Shown in pieces: positions 17,195-26,967 of a DNA stretch of 64,000 nucleotides (the first letter of the stretch is position 1; the number at the start of each line of letters is the position of its first letter). A program made the position numbers and the translations under genes. Source of the stretch: Cyanobacteria bacterium SBLK (GTDB lineage Bacteria > Cyanobacteriota > Cyanobacteriia > Cyanobacteriales > Spirulinaceae); assembly GCA_017746715.1 (NCBI GenBank), contig JAGHZQ010000024.1, positions 162,329-226,328 on the forward strand, read 5' to 3'. The notes under the pieces are model-generated. The model had not been told where the DNA came from and searched no databases. It worked only from the letters and a program-made list of their open reading frames with translations.

Positions 17195-18784
17195 ATGGAC
17201 TCTGCTGCACTCTGGCAACGCTATCAAGATTGGCTCTACTATAACGATGCCCTCGGATTTTACGTGGATGTCAGCCGAATGCGCTTCGATGACTTCTTCG
17301 TAAAAGCCATGCTGCCCGAGTTCGAGCGATCGTTTCAGGAAATGGCAGCCTTAGAAGGCGGCGCGATCGCCAACCCCGACGAAAACCGCATGGTGGGACA
17401 TTATTGGTTGCGAAACGCCGATCTCGCCCCAACTCCGGAATTAAAGCAAGAAATCGTCGAAACCCTCGATCGAGTCAAAACCTTTGCCAGCAAAGTCCAT
17501 CGCGGTGAAATTCACCCCCCCGGAGCGGCGAAATTTACCGATATTCTCTCCATTGGCATTGGCGGCTCGGCTTTGGGTCCCCAATTTGTCTCCGAAGCCC
17601 TCGCCCCCATCGCCCCTCCCCTCGCTCTTCACTTCGTCGATAATAGCGATCCTGCGGGAATCGATAAAACCATTGCCAAGATCGGCGATCGCCTCAATAC
17701 CACTCTCGTTTTAGTCATTTCCAAATCCGGCGGTACTCCCGAAACCCGCAACGGCATGTTAGAAGCCAAAGCTGCCTATGAAGCCAAAAATCTCGATTTT
17801 GCCCCCCATGCCGTCGCCATTACCGGTCACGGGTCAAAGTTGGAAAATATTGCCAAAGCAGACAACTGGTTGACCACCTTTCCCATGCACGATTGGGTGG
17901 GAGGACGCACCTCGGAAATGTCCGCCGTGGGACTCGTCGCGGCAGCTTTACAAGGTATCGATATTCAAGCCATGCTGGATGGGGCAAAATTAATGGACGA
18001 TGCCACCCGCATCCCGGATTTGAAGCAGAATCCTGCCGCTCTCCTCGCCCTCTCGTGGCATTTTGCGGGCAATGGGAAAGGGGCAAAAGATATGGTGGTG
18101 TTGCCCTACAAAGATAGTCTTTTGCTCTTCAGCCGCTATTTACAGCAATTGGTGATGGAGTCGTTAGGAAAAGAAAAAGACCTCGGGGGCAACGTCGTCC
18201 ACCAAGGAATAGCCGTTTATGGGAATAAAGGCTCGACGGACCAGCATGCTTACGTGCAACAACTCCGAGAAGGCGTTCCCAATTTCTTCCTCACTTTTAT
18301 CGAAGTATTGAAAGATCGCGAAGGTAGTTCCATCGCCATTGAAAACGAAGCCACGAGCGGGGATTTCCTCTCGGGTTTTCTGCAAGGCACTCGCCAAGCC
18401 CTCTACGAAAACAGCCGCGATTCCATCGTCGTCACTATTCCGGAAGTCAACCCCCGCACTGTCGGCGCTCTCATTGCCCTCTACGATCGCGCTGTCGGTT
18501 TGTACGGTTCTTTAGTTCGGGTGAATGCTTATCACCAACCCGGAGTCGAAGCCGGCAAAAAAGCGGCAGCTTCGGTTTTAGCCTTGCAAAGTCAAACGAT
18601 CGCCGTCCTCAAAGAAGCCAGCTCTCCCCTCTCCCTCACAGAAATTGCCGAGAAAGCCGGCGCCTGCGATCGCGTCGAAGAGATCTACAAAATCCTGCGC
18701 CACCTCCACGCCAACCAACGAGGCGCAATTTTAACGGGAGATCCGAGCAAACCCGACAGCCTACAAGTCTCTTGGCAATCTTAG
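17195..18784 (+). CDS. pgi: Glucose-6-phosphate isomerase
   Basis: A 529-residue cytosolic enzyme interconverting glucose-6-phosphate and fructose-6-phosphate. The sugar-phosphate loops are visible: [12 protein letters not shown] (about 125-136) and [11 protein letters not shown] (about 175-185). Also present are the [11 protein letters not shown] segment and the C-terminal [11 protein letters not shown] motif carrying the active-site Lys. Length matches the cyanobacterial form. The start codon follows TTGAGGTTGATTT. Confidence 0.95.
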   Translation: MDSAALWQRYQDWLYYNDALGFYVDVSRMRFDDFFVKAMLPEFERSFQEMAALEGGAIANPDENRMVGHYWLRNADLAPTPELKQEIVETLDRVKTFASKVHRGEIHPPGAAKFTDILSIGIGGSALGPQFVSEALAPIAPPLALHFVDNSDPAGIDKTIAKIGDRLNTTLVLVISKSGGTPETRNGMLEAKAAYEAKNLDFAPHAVAITGHGSKLENIAKADNWLTTFPMHDWVGGRTSEMSAVGLVAAALQGIDIQAMLDGAKLMDDATRIPDLKQNPAALLALSWHFAGNGKGAKDMVVLPYKDSLLLFSRYLQQLVMESLGKEKDLGGNVVHQGIAVYGNKGSTDQHAYVQQLREGVPNFFLTFIEVLKDREGSSIAIENEATSGDFLSGFLQGTRQALYENSRDSIVVTIPEVNPRTVGALIALYDRAVGLYGSLVRVNAYHQPGVEAGKKAAASVLALQSQTIAVLKEASSPLSLTEIAEKAGACDRVEEIYKILRHLHANQRGAILTGDPSKPDSLQVSWQS

Positions 18785-18936
18785 AACGATATCCCCCACG
18801 GAATATGAGCAAGCAAAAAGAATTTCGCCAAAATATGGAGCGCTCTGCGTCAGAAACAAGCTCTCATGACGGATGGGCGCAAACCTATTACCAGAAGGGT
18901 GTAAACTCGAGTTGAGAAAGCCCGTTCTGTAAATTT

Positions 18937-19632
18937 ATGCCCTTACTCATCTTGGTTGTGGATGATAATCCCGGTATTCGCTTAGCCATTAGCGATTACC
19001 TCGAGTTGTTCGGCTACTCGACTATTACAGCCAAGGACGGAAAAGAAGCATTGTCTTTATTAGAGTCTTCCCATCCCCATTTAATGGTTGCCGATATTAA
19101 AATGCCGCGAATCGATGGTTACACCCTTGTCGAACAAGTGCGCCTTCGTCCTGAATTTCGCTTGCTGCCCGTTATTTTTCTCACCGAACGAAATACCACT
19201 GCCGAACGCATTCGCGGCTACCAAGTCGGGTGCGACCTGTACCTGCCCAAACCCTTTGAAATGGAAGAATTGGGGGCAGCCATTCGCAATTTATTGGAGC
19301 GATCGCAGGTGATTCAAACCGAATTGCGTTTCTCGAGCTTGGAATCTTCGCCTCCTGCTCCGATCGATCCCGCTCAAAGAAAGTCTCAATCTGGAGATAT
19401 CCTAAAAGCTCCCCCAACTCCCACGCCAATTGTGTCCCTCCATTTAACCAAGCGCGAACAAGAAGTATTAGATTTATTAACGCAAGGTTTATCCAACGCC
19501 GAAATTGGCAAAGCCCTCCATCTCAGCCCCAGAACCATAGAAAAATACGTTAGCAGTCTGCTGAGAAAAACCGATACGAATAAACGAGCAGAATTAGTCC
19601 GCTTTGCCCTCGAGAATCAGTTAGTCCGATGA
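18937..19632 (+). CDS. NarL/FixJ-type response regulator
   Basis: A 231-residue two-domain regulator. The receiver domain (1-120) has the acidic pair VVDDN, phosphoacceptor Asp in LMVADIKMPRIDGY, Thr in IFLTERN and Lys in LPKPFE. The LuxR-type helix-turn-helix (about 165-228) reads LTKREQEVLDLLTQGLSNAEI then LSPRTIEKYVSSLLRK. It is probably a DNA-binding transcription factor activated by phosphorylation. No kinase gene is next to it; its target is unknown. Confidence 0.92.
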   Translation: MPLLILVVDDNPGIRLAISDYLELFGYSTITAKDGKEALSLLESSHPHLMVADIKMPRIDGYTLVEQVRLRPEFRLLPVIFLTERNTTAERIRGYQVGCDLYLPKPFEMEELGAAIRNLLERSQVIQTELRFSSLESSPPAPIDPAQRKSQSGDILKAPPTPTPIVSLHLTKREQEVLDLLTQGLSNAEIGKALHLSPRTIEKYVSSLLRKTDTNKRAELVRFALENQLVR

Positions 19633-19686
19633 ATAAGCGTCGGGAGCAGGGGGAGCATCGGGAGCGTCGGGAGAGAAGTAGAGCCT

Positions 19687-20163
19687 TTATTCTCCATCCT
19701 TCATGATTTCTTCTAGCAGTCCATCGCAGGCATCGAGGAGGAGATCGATAACGTAGTTAAATCCATCCGTGCCGCCATAGTAGGGATCGGGAACGTCTCG
19801 ATCGGGATGATTCGTGGCAAAATCGCACATCATGCGGACTTTATCCGTATACTTTCCCTCGGGATCGAGGCGGAGAATATCGCGATAGTTCTCTCGATCC
19901 ATAGCCAGAATGAGATCGAATTGAGCAAAATCTTCCCGCATAAACTGGCGTGCTTTCCCGTGCAACTCGATTCCTCGTTCTTTCGCAGCCGCCCTCATGC
20001 GGCGATCGGGAGAGGCTCCGATATGATAGCTCGATGTTCCCGCAGAATCGCAGGCGATCGCGCGATCGCATCCCCTTTGGGCGGCCAAATAATTCATAAT
20101 ATTTTCCGCCGATGGAGAACGACAAATATTTCCCAAACAGACAAACAATAATTTGTAAGACAT
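19687..20163 (-). CDS. Low-molecular-weight protein-tyrosine phosphatase
   Basis: About 158 residues counting from the ATG at 20163 (a TTG three bases earlier is less likely). The phosphate-binding loop is VCLGNICRS: nucleophile Cys9 and Arg15 (C-x5-R). The general-acid Asp lies in VPDPYYGG near the C-terminus. The family dephosphorylates tyrosines and, in bacteria, often acts with polysaccharide-export tyrosine kinases; no such kinase is adjacent. Confidence 0.9.
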   Translation of the reverse strand: MSYKLLFVCLGNICRSPSAENIMNYLAAQRGCDRAIACDSAGTSSYHIGASPDRRMRAAAKERGIELHGKARQFMREDFAQFDLILAMDRENYRDILRLDPEGKYTDKVRMMCDFATNHPDRDVPDPYYGGTDGFNYVIDLLLDACDGLLEEIMKDGE

Positions 20164-20305
20164 CAATTAATAGTAAAATCGTGCTTTGGTACTGGATCGA
20201 TAGAAGAATATCGCGTTAAACTACTTTCGATTTCCTCTATTCAGACTTATCATAATTGCCCGCCCGCGTTCCTCCAATCCCCAAAACCCAACCCCCAACC
20301 TACAA

Positions 20306-21706
20306 ATGTTCAAATCCTCCTACCGCAATCCCTATTACAGCAGGCGCAAGCGTCGCCCGATCTCATGGTGGAAGCCGTTGTTGTTTGTCGCCTTGAGTCT
20401 TGTCGTCCTCGAAGTCCTGACCCGGGTTACGATGGGATTGCTCGGGTATCGGAACAAATTGGCAAACTATGCCGGAGCGCCAGAAGAGTTTACCGCTTAT
20501 ACCCTTAAATTTCTCGATCGCGATGGCAAACCCTTTAGCGGTCTGACGGAAGGGGGCCGGCTGAAGGCCATTCCCAATTTTGCCACGGGCTATCGTCTGG
20601 CTGACGAACAAAAAAGCGAATTTTGGGTCATTAACGAACGGGGATTTCGCGACGACCAACCCCTACCTTTGGAAAAACCCAAAAATGAAATTCGCATTTT
20701 TATTTTGGGAGATTCCACAGCATTCGGCTGGGGGCTTGAGGACAATGCAGAAAACAATCTCAGTGCCAACCAGCAAACTATTGCTTATAAGTTACAATCC
20801 CGCTTGCAAGCGCGCCTCGAACAGCAAAAACGCTCCCCAGAAAAATACCGACCCAATATCTTACCCGTCGATGCAACGGGACGAGCCAATGCTTTGCTGC
20901 GACCTCCCAAAATTCGCGGCGGCAATTATCGCGTCATTAATGCAGCTATACCGGGTTATACCTCGGGCAATCAATTAGCGCAATTGGCTTTAGAAATTCT
21001 CCCCTATCAACCCGATGCGGTCATTCTCCTGAATGGTTATGGCGATTTGATGCTCCCCCAAGAACAAAAGATCGCCGAAATTCCCAAACAAGCCGAATTT
21101 CTCAGCAACCCTCCCCAATATTTTTGGACTTATTCCAAGCAATCGGTATTGCAATTTTTTGTCGATACGAGCATTTATAAAAGCCTGCAATATTTCATTC
21201 TCAAACCCGAACCCTCTCTCGCTAGGGAAACCTTGGCGATCGCGGGAGACGCTCAATCTTTAGAGGAGTATTTACCGGAAAACGAGACAGAATTAGATGT
21301 TCGCATCGCGCGCTATCGCCAGCATCTCAAACAAATGATTCAACTTGGTGCGGGGGCGAATTTTCCTCTCATTGTTGCCCTACAGCCAGAAATTACGGGG
21401 ATTTCCCCCGAGAAACGCCAACCCGAAGAACAAGAGATCGTTCGGGAATTGGGTTCGGCTTATTCCCAACAAGTCGAAGCAGGTTTTACGCGTTTGGCGG
21501 AGATTAACAATCAATTTGGCAAAGCATTTCCCAACAACGTCAAAGTTTTGAATTATTATCGCTTATTTAACGATCTGTCTGCCGTTGCCTTTATCGATCC
21601 GGTTCATCTCACGGAGGCTGGAAATCAAGCTCTGTCGGAGCGACTTTATAATGCCGTCACGGCAATGCCCGGGTTGCAAATTGTCTCGCGATCGCCCCGA
21701 CGCTAA
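20306..21706 (+). CDS. Membrane-anchored SGNH/GDSL-family hydrolase
   Basis: A 466-residue protein with a basic N-terminus and one membrane helix at about residues 24-46 (WWKPLLFVALSLVVLEVLTR), then an exported domain. SGNH blocks are present: IFILGDSTAFGWG (nucleophile Ser about 138), an NGYGD-containing block III, and the catalytic DPVHLTEAGN near the C-terminus. SGNH enzymes remove or transfer acyl groups on polysaccharides or lipids; substrate unknown. It stands alone between divergent and convergent neighbours. Confidence 0.8.
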   Translation: MFKSSYRNPYYSRRKRRPISWWKPLLFVALSLVVLEVLTRVTMGLLGYRNKLANYAGAPEEFTAYTLKFLDRDGKPFSGLTEGGRLKAIPNFATGYRLADEQKSEFWVINERGFRDDQPLPLEKPKNEIRIFILGDSTAFGWGLEDNAENNLSANQQTIAYKLQSRLQARLEQQKRSPEKYRPNILPVDATGRANALLRPPKIRGGNYRVINAAIPGYTSGNQLAQLALEILPYQPDAVILLNGYGDLMLPQEQKIAEIPKQAEFLSNPPQYFWTYSKQSVLQFFVDTSIYKSLQYFILKPEPSLARETLAIAGDAQSLEEYLPENETELDVRIARYRQHLKQMIQLGAGANFPLIVALQPEITGISPEKRQPEEQEIVRELGSAYSQQVEAGFTRLAEINNQFGKAFPNNVKVLNYYRLFNDLSAVAFIDPVHLTEAGNQALSERLYNAVTAMPGLQIVSRSPRR

Positions 21707-21746
21707 TTCACGAACAACGATCGATTATCAATTGGAGCGATAGCGA

Positions 21747-23558
21747 CTAACCCATTGCCTGAATTGGTAGGGCGATCGCGAATTCCGTTCCTTGTCCGGG
21801 TTCGGAGACTACGGAAATCTTCCCCTTGTGTTTTTCAACAATTTGGTAGCAAATCGTTAACCCCAAACCCGTTCCTTTGCCGACGGGTTTGGTGGTAAAA
21901 AAGGGATCGAACAACTTCTCTTTCACCCGCTCGGGAATCCCCGGACCGTTATCGCGGATTTTAATGATGGCGCGATCGCCTTCTATGGTCTCGGTGGTAA
22001 TAACGATTTGTTTGGTTTCGGTTTGCGCTTCAAACAGGGCATCTAAGGCATTGGCAATCAAATTCATAAAGACTTGATTGAGTTGCGCGGGATGACAGAA
22101 TATGGGGGGAATCTCCCCATAATTTTTCACCACTTCAACACCTTGTTTGAGGCGATTGCTCAGGATGGTTAAAGTGTTATCGATGCCTGTATGGATATCT
22201 GCATCTTTCATTTTGGCTTCGTCCAAACGGGAGAAGTTACGCAAGGATAAAACAATTTCCTTAATGCGATCGCTTCCCATCCACATGGATTTGAGAATTT
22301 CCGGCATATCCGCGCGAATGAACTCCAAATCGATCTCTTCGATCAGTTCTTTCACTTCAGGCGTCTTTTCGGGAGATTGTGCTTGATAGAGATCGATCAA
22401 CGCCAATAAGTCTTGCACGTAGCGATCGATATGAACGAGATTGCCGTGAATAAAACTAACGGGATTGTTAATTTCGTGGGCGACTCCTGCAACCATTTGC
22501 CCCAAACCGGACATTTTTTCAGTTTGAATGAGTTGCGCTTGGGTTTGCTTGAGATTTTGCAGGGTTTGTTTGAGTTCGCGAGTGCGCTCTTCGACTCGAT
22601 GTTCTAAAGTTTCTTGAGAGCGCTCTAACTCGTGGGTATATTCTCCCGTCCATTCGATTAACTGATTGAGAGAATCGGCTAAGATGCCTACTTCATCTTT
22701 GGTGGCGATTGGGGCGCGCAAAGCAAAATTAGAATTTTTCGTGACATCCCGAGCGACTCCCGTGACGGCTTCGAGGGGACTGGCGATCGCTCTGCTGGTG
22801 CGCCAAGCTAAAATCGTCGCGATCGCCACGGCACATCCCAAACTTCCGAGAATGATTCCCAAACGCAAGCGATCGGCATTGGCACGTCCGGCGATCGCAA
22901 CTTCTTTCTGTTTTTGGGCGGCTTGTTTGATTCGCAGCAAATCTTCGCTCAAGCGCTCGAATTGCAGGCGCAGATCGAGGGCTTCAGTCCCGGCAATGAT
23001 TTGAATAACCTCCTGTCGGGCGGCAGGAACGGCTTCGGGTTTTAAATTCAGGGGATCGATGCGCTGCCATAAGGCTTGGATTTTTACCTCATAAGTATCG
23101 ATCGCTTCGGTATAGCCGCGTTGCAGCGCCAACAACTCCTCCGTCGAAACCGCCGTATATTCGGGACGCTCCCGAGCGAATGCGTTTAATTGCAAGAGCG
23201 CCTTTCGCAGGCGATTGGTATTGTTGAGAAATTCGCTGGTTTCGTACTCGAACCAGATGGCATCTTCTAACACCACTACCAATTGTTGCGGGTGAAAGCG
23301 AACGTTGAGAACGGCATTGTCGAGGGTGTTGAGAAAATCCTGTTGTTGTTCGGCCCAATTCAATTGTTCGTCGGCTTGTTTTTGAGCGGAGTCCCCCACG
23401 ACCAAACCGATCGCGCCGCCCAATACGGCAATGCCAATCGCAAGGGCATAACCATAACCGATTTTTTTGGCAATACTCAAATTCTTACCCAAACGAGTCA
23501 GTTTTGGGAAAGACCGTTGGCTTATTGCAGGTATAGTATTTCGGGTGAGTATTGTCAT
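21747..23558 (-). CDS. Sensor histidine kinase with HAMP domain
   Basis: A 603-residue membrane kinase. Membrane helix 1 is about 34-56, a largely helical periplasmic sensor 57-230, helix 2 about 232-252, HAMP 253-305, and a coiled coil 305-350. The phosphoacceptor is His361 in [12 protein letters not shown], of the cyanobacterial HisKA type. The ATPase domain has the N box ([10 protein letters not shown]), [20 protein letters not shown] and a final G-x-G-TEF. No regulator is adjacent. It lies next to the TnpB element and 2 kb from the PhnD-like lipoprotein array; a functional link is speculative. Confidence 0.92.
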   Translation of the reverse strand: MTILTRNTIPAISQRSFPKLTRLGKNLSIAKKIGYGYALAIGIAVLGGAIGLVVGDSAQKQADEQLNWAEQQQDFLNTLDNAVLNVRFHPQQLVVVLEDAIWFEYETSEFLNNTNRLRKALLQLNAFARERPEYTAVSTEELLALQRGYTEAIDTYEVKIQALWQRIDPLNLKPEAVPAARQEVIQIIAGTEALDLRLQFERLSEDLLRIKQAAQKQKEVAIAGRANADRLRLGIILGSLGCAVAIATILAWRTSRAIASPLEAVTGVARDVTKNSNFALRAPIATKDEVGILADSLNQLIEWTGEYTHELERSQETLEHRVEERTRELKQTLQNLKQTQAQLIQTEKMSGLGQMVAGVAHEINNPVSFIHGNLVHIDRYVQDLLALIDLYQAQSPEKTPEVKELIEEIDLEFIRADMPEILKSMWMGSDRIKEIVLSLRNFSRLDEAKMKDADIHTGIDNTLTILSNRLKQGVEVVKNYGEIPPIFCHPAQLNQVFMNLIANALDALFEAQTETKQIVITTETIEGDRAIIKIRDNGPGIPERVKEKLFDPFFTTKPVGKGTGLGLTICYQIVEKHKGKISVVSEPGQGTEFAIALPIQAMG

Positions 23559-23609
23559 GGGGAAACTTAGTCGGATTAATTGTTATTATTAATATAGTTT
23601 TTTAATAAA

Positions 23610-23760
23610 TTGACTTCTCCCCGCTTTAAAAAGACGGGGATTCTCAAAGGATGCTACGCAGCAGGTTTAAACCGTGCTGCTTCGCAATCTTTACGATATT
23701 TTTTAGCAAGAGAATCCAAAAAATACCGTTTTGGCAGAGTCAAAACTGCCCTACACGCCT
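23610..23760 (-). ncRNA. Candidate TnpB guide RNA (omega RNA) region
   Basis: In IS200/IS605 elements the guide RNA is made from the 3' end of tnpB and the right end of the element, with the guide copied from flanking DNA. The corresponding region here ends in a strong CCCCGTC...GCGGGG hairpin at the element boundary. The exact 5' end is unknown; the interval given is a guess from family knowledge. Confidence 0.35.
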
Positions 23761-24976
23761 TGGTTAAATCGAAATTTAACTGTGCGCTTACCTTTCTGAT
23801 GATATTGCCTGCGCCATTCGCATCGGCATTAATCAAACACCCATCAGAAGATTGATATAAACCTCTCCTTACCCGCTTTCCTGATGCTTTCCACCGCTTG
23901 GGTCTTTCACCATATTTTGGGAGAAAATCATCATCTAGAAAACTGGCTTGAGAGGTATAACTTTCTTCTGTCTCGACAAAGTTAATCCCGTGCTGTTGGC
24001 AAAGTTGAGAAAGTCTCTCTTTTAATTTAGCCGTTGGAATTTGCACGAACTCTTGGTTGTTCTTTTTGCCGATATTAATTCCGTCTTTATTGAATTGATT
24101 CCAACCAAAGACGACATTACTAACATTATTGGCAAGACACCAATTAATAACGAACCTTGCAGCTTTATTGATGTTGTCTCTCATTTGACGGTTGCGCTTT
24201 TCAGTTATTGCGGCAAGTTCTTCGTCCCAGTATCCTTGCGGTTTGCCCGTTTTAATGTTAGCAACTTGCTTGTTATACCACTGATTCTGAGATTTGACTT
24301 TTTTCCCGTCAATGATGAATGACTTTCCCGTATTAGATACTCCAGTTATCCAGTTATTTAATCCGGGGTCTATACCGAGAACATTGCCGTTAGGTTCGAC
24401 AGGTTCAATATCTGGCTGTTGATAGACAAACTCAATATAAAAACAGCCATTTCTGGGCAGGATTCGATACTCTTTGATTGAGTCGAAATCCAGATTTGAG
24501 GGCATGGGTAGTAGAAAATTGTCGATTCCAAACCATGCCTTAACCTGATTTCCAAGGGAGAATTTTAGATTTCCACTTGTACCGAGCGAAGTCGAAGTAT
24601 CAACCAATTTGACCCATCGAGAGGGATAACTTACAACTGCCATCCCTCCTTTTTTTCGATAACTGGGCGGCTTAGGTTTAAAATGTAATTTCTCTTCCCT
24701 ATATAGTTTTAGTAACTCTTTGTAGGAGTTAAAAGATTCAATAACACTATGCAATGTCTGTTGAGCGCAAGCTGACCGCATCGCCTTGAAATGAATATTA
24801 CTCTTCATCTCTTTGTCCAATGCTCCTCTTGTCAGAAACTTGCCTGCTTTGAATAGCATTTGACGGCAATAATAAATCCCACAATTCGTTAGTTTATTCG
24901 CTTCTGAACAAATATACTCAAGAAATGCTATGACTTCAGAAGATTCATTAATTAAATGTTGTTGACATCCATACAT
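23654..24976 (-). CDS. tnpB: TnpB-family RNA-guided nuclease
   Basis: A 440-residue TnpB. AAGGAGGTGAT, a near-perfect ribosome site, precedes the ATG. The N-terminal half is the helical/OB part. RuvC-I Asp203 is in GIDPGLNNW and RuvC-III Asp385 in INADANGAGNI. At the usual RuvC-II Glu position the strand reads NVVFGWNQF with no Glu; a Glu pair occurs later in TEESYTS (337-338), as in TnpBs and Fanzors with a relocated catalytic Glu. The CxxC zinc ribbon of classic TnpB is missing. The frame is intact, so it may be active. Confidence 0.88.
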   Translation of the reverse strand: MYGCQQHLINESSEVIAFLEYICSEANKLTNCGIYYCRQMLFKAGKFLTRGALDKEMKSNIHFKAMRSACAQQTLHSVIESFNSYKELLKLYREEKLHFKPKPPSYRKKGGMAVVSYPSRWVKLVDTSTSLGTSGNLKFSLGNQVKAWFGIDNFLLPMPSNLDFDSIKEYRILPRNGCFYIEFVYQQPDIEPVEPNGNVLGIDPGLNNWITGVSNTGKSFIIDGKKVKSQNQWYNKQVANIKTGKPQGYWDEELAAITEKRNRQMRDNINKAARFVINWCLANNVSNVVFGWNQFNKDGINIGKKNNQEFVQIPTAKLKERLSQLCQQHGINFVETEESYTSQASFLDDDFLPKYGERPKRWKASGKRVRRGLYQSSDGCLINADANGAGNIIRKVSAQLNFDLTKACRAVLTLPKRYFLDSLAKKYRKDCEAARFKPAA

Positions 24977-25113
24977 TTTGCATCACCTCCTTAGTTTGAG
25001 AATAGCACAGAATTGACTGTTTTATTCAGTAATAACAACGGGTTAAAACCCGTTGCGTTCGATGTCCCCTGATTTTAATCAGGGGCTAACTCTCACTCCC
25101 TGTTTTTAGGTTT

Positions 25114-25454
25114 AATATTTTCGTATTTTCTAAAGAAATTTTGAAGATTAAGTACAACAGATACTATAAATACTATTTCAAGTTAATGACGCTATTTTAA
25201 AAAGCAATTGTGAAAAACCTGTGAAGATCTATCTCAGAACCGCAAATATCTTCCAATCGATAGAGAAGAAAATACCCGATTGAGACATGTCTCGCCTCGA
25301 TTGCTTGACTCTATCTACACTTGGGAAAAATTCGCGAATAAGGTTAACTTTTATGAAAAATCGTAAATTTGTTTAAAAAGCCTCAAACTTCAGTTAGAGA
25401 AATTGTTTCCGTATTGCACCTGATGGGGGAGTCCGTAGAATTACGTAAAGACAA
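25114..25454. other. Intergenic region between insertion sequence and lipoprotein array
   Basis: About 340 bp of A+T-rich DNA past the left end of the element and downstream of the lipoprotein cluster (transcribed leftward). I see no gene and no strong terminator. Confidence 0.4.
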
Positions 25455-26348
25455 TTACAAGAACTCGTCTTCGCCCAATAATTGATAGATTTCCCGGATA
25501 ATATCATAGTTAGTATCGTCGGCAGGGACGAACTCACTATCGCGGAAGCGTTGGGCGAAATTATCGCTGGCAGAATGAATGGCAGCGATGAGGCGAGGGG
25601 AATTATCGAGAACGCGATCGCGCATTTCGGCAACAAAAGCGGTATCGAGGTAACTGCTGGCGACAAAAATATCGCTCGGCAGTGTTTCTCCCCGGGCGAT
25701 GATGGGATATTCGTCAGCTTTGAATTCTCCCTTTTCTAAGGATTGTTGATAGGTGATAGATGCCTTAACGCCGGCATCAACTTTCCCCGTTTTCAACGCG
25801 TCAAATCCGCGATTGGAGGAATGAGAGATGGTCATCTCCTCGAGGGGATCGATTCCTGCCTCTTGCAAAATTTTAAAGCCTCCCAGAAATCTTACAGTAG
25901 AAGTGGGTTTTCCCATTTCGATGGTTTTCCCTTTGAGATCGGCAAGGGATTGAATGCCGCGATCGGCACGAACGACAATGATGGAATGGAAGCCCGGACG
26001 GGTCAGTTCGAGTAGGGGAACGGCTTGCGATCGCGCGGTAATCACCACGTATTCCGAAGGACCCGCCCAAGCCAGATCGAGACGATTGTTGTGAAAATCT
26101 CCGGCGGCAGCAACATAATTGCGGACGGGGACGAAGACGATGGGGACTTGTAAAATTTCATCGAGGGCTTGGCGCAATGCCTCGTAATCTCGTTCGAGTT
26201 CTTCAAGGGTGGGAACATCGGTTACGGTAAAGCGCAATTGTTTGGGTGGCGCGATCTCTCGGTCGGAAACAGAACTCCGACAACTAGTGGCAGTTAGGGC
26301 TAAACCCATTCCCAACCCAGAATAACCGAGAAAGTTTCGGCGCTTCAT
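25455..26348 (-). CDS. PhnD-like substrate-binding lipoprotein, copy 1
   Basis: A 297-residue periplasmic protein of the phosphate/phosphite/phosphonate-binding (PhnD-like) family. The N-terminus MKRRNFLGYS resembles a Tat signal (RR motif) and is followed by a lipobox ending TATSC, so it should be exported and lipid-anchored. The core has LAWAGPSEYV, VVRADRGIQSLADLKGKTIE and a GGFKILQEAG segment. It is the last member of a tandem array of five related genes on this strand. No permease or ATPase gene is in the window to pair with it. The ligand is unknown. Confidence 0.85.
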   Translation of the reverse strand: MKRRNFLGYSGLGMGLALTATSCRSSVSDREIAPPKQLRFTVTDVPTLEELERDYEALRQALDEILQVPIVFVPVRNYVAAAGDFHNNRLDLAWAGPSEYVVITARSQAVPLLELTRPGFHSIIVVRADRGIQSLADLKGKTIEMGKPTSTVRFLGGFKILQEAGIDPLEEMTISHSSNRGFDALKTGKVDAGVKASITYQQSLEKGEFKADEYPIIARGETLPSDIFVASSYLDTAFVAEMRDRVLDNSPRLIAAIHSASDNFAQRFRDSEFVPADDTNYDIIREIYQLLGEDEFL

Positions 26349-26366
26349 ATTTTATGTCTCCAAAGT

Positions 26367-26967
26367 TTATTGAATTAAGTTTTCTTGTTCGATAGCGCGA
26401 TACACTTCCCGAATTGCCTCGTAATTATCCGTATCGACGGGAATCAAAGAGGCATCAATAAATTTTTAGCAAGAGTTGGTGTTGCGCGAATGCCTTCTAT
26501 CAGGCGGTCTGAATGGGCGAGCATTCGCGATCGTACGGTTTCGACGACCTCCGGTTCGAGTTGGCTGTTGGCGACAAAAATATCCCCGGTAAAAGAGAGC
26601 CGGTCGCAATAATAGGATAATCGCGTTCAGAAAGCTTTTCCTTTTCGAGGACGCTTTTTGACTTCTCCCCGCTTTAAAAAGACGGGGATTCTAAGCGGAT
26701 GCTGTGAGCGGGTTAAAACCTGTCACGTTCGATGTCCCTTGATTAAAATCAAGGGCTAACTCTCACTCTCTATTTTCAGGTTTGATAGCGATGAGCCGCT
26801 CTGATAACAGCATCCACCTCGCCATTTGCTAAATCGTGCAAGGAATGACTGCCCGACATCACAATTTTAAAATGATCTTTCGGTTCTAATCCTGCATCCA
26901 TCAGGATTTTCGTGCCGCCAATATGGGTACTGATTCCGCCGATGAGTTCGCGATCGCCAAAGGGCAA
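26367..26967 (-). pseudogene. PhnD-like lipoprotein pseudogene, copy 2 (interrupted by MITE)
   Basis: Remnant of a fifth array member. It starts abruptly at LPFGDRELIGGIS, right after the stop of the upstream paralogue, so the N-terminal half is deleted. After AAHRYQT the reading is broken by the 125-bp miniature element at 26658-26782, then resumes as SVLEKEKLSERDYPIIATG. Two single-base losses follow, near LLPGDIFV and near LAKKFIDAS, before the C-terminus EQENLIQ and stop at 26369-26367. Confidence 0.85.
26658..26782 (-). mobile_element. Miniature derivative (MITE) of the TnpB element
   Basis: About 125 bp containing only the two ends of the element at 23610-25113. On the minus strand it runs from GAGAGTGAGAGTTAGCCC plus the CCCTTGATTTTAATCAAGGG hairpin to GAATCCCCGTC...GCGGGGAGAAGTCAA. 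It sits inside the PhnD-like pseudogene. Its 5' flank TATCAAACC is native coding sequence, since the paralogue at 27849-26968 has the same bases there. Confidence 0.82.

Larger units (their letters stand above)
23610..25113 (-). mobile_element. TnpB-only IS200/IS605-like insertion sequence
   Basis: The right end on the minus strand is CCCCGTCTTTTTAAAGCGGGG followed by AGAAGTCAA; TCAA is the right cleavage motif of IS608-type elements. The left end carries a GAGTGAGAGTTAGCCCC block and a CCCTGATTAAAATCAGGG hairpin. Both ends recur in the miniature copy at 26658-26782, which fixes the boundaries to within a few bases. No TnpA transposase gene is present, so mobility would need TnpA in trans. 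Confidence 0.8.

Noticed and set aside
24588..24612. Insertion of a dispersed CTTCG/CGAAG repeat into tnpB
   Set aside because: The bases resemble a common cyanobacterial repeat, but the tnpB frame is kept and length is normal; too short to claim.
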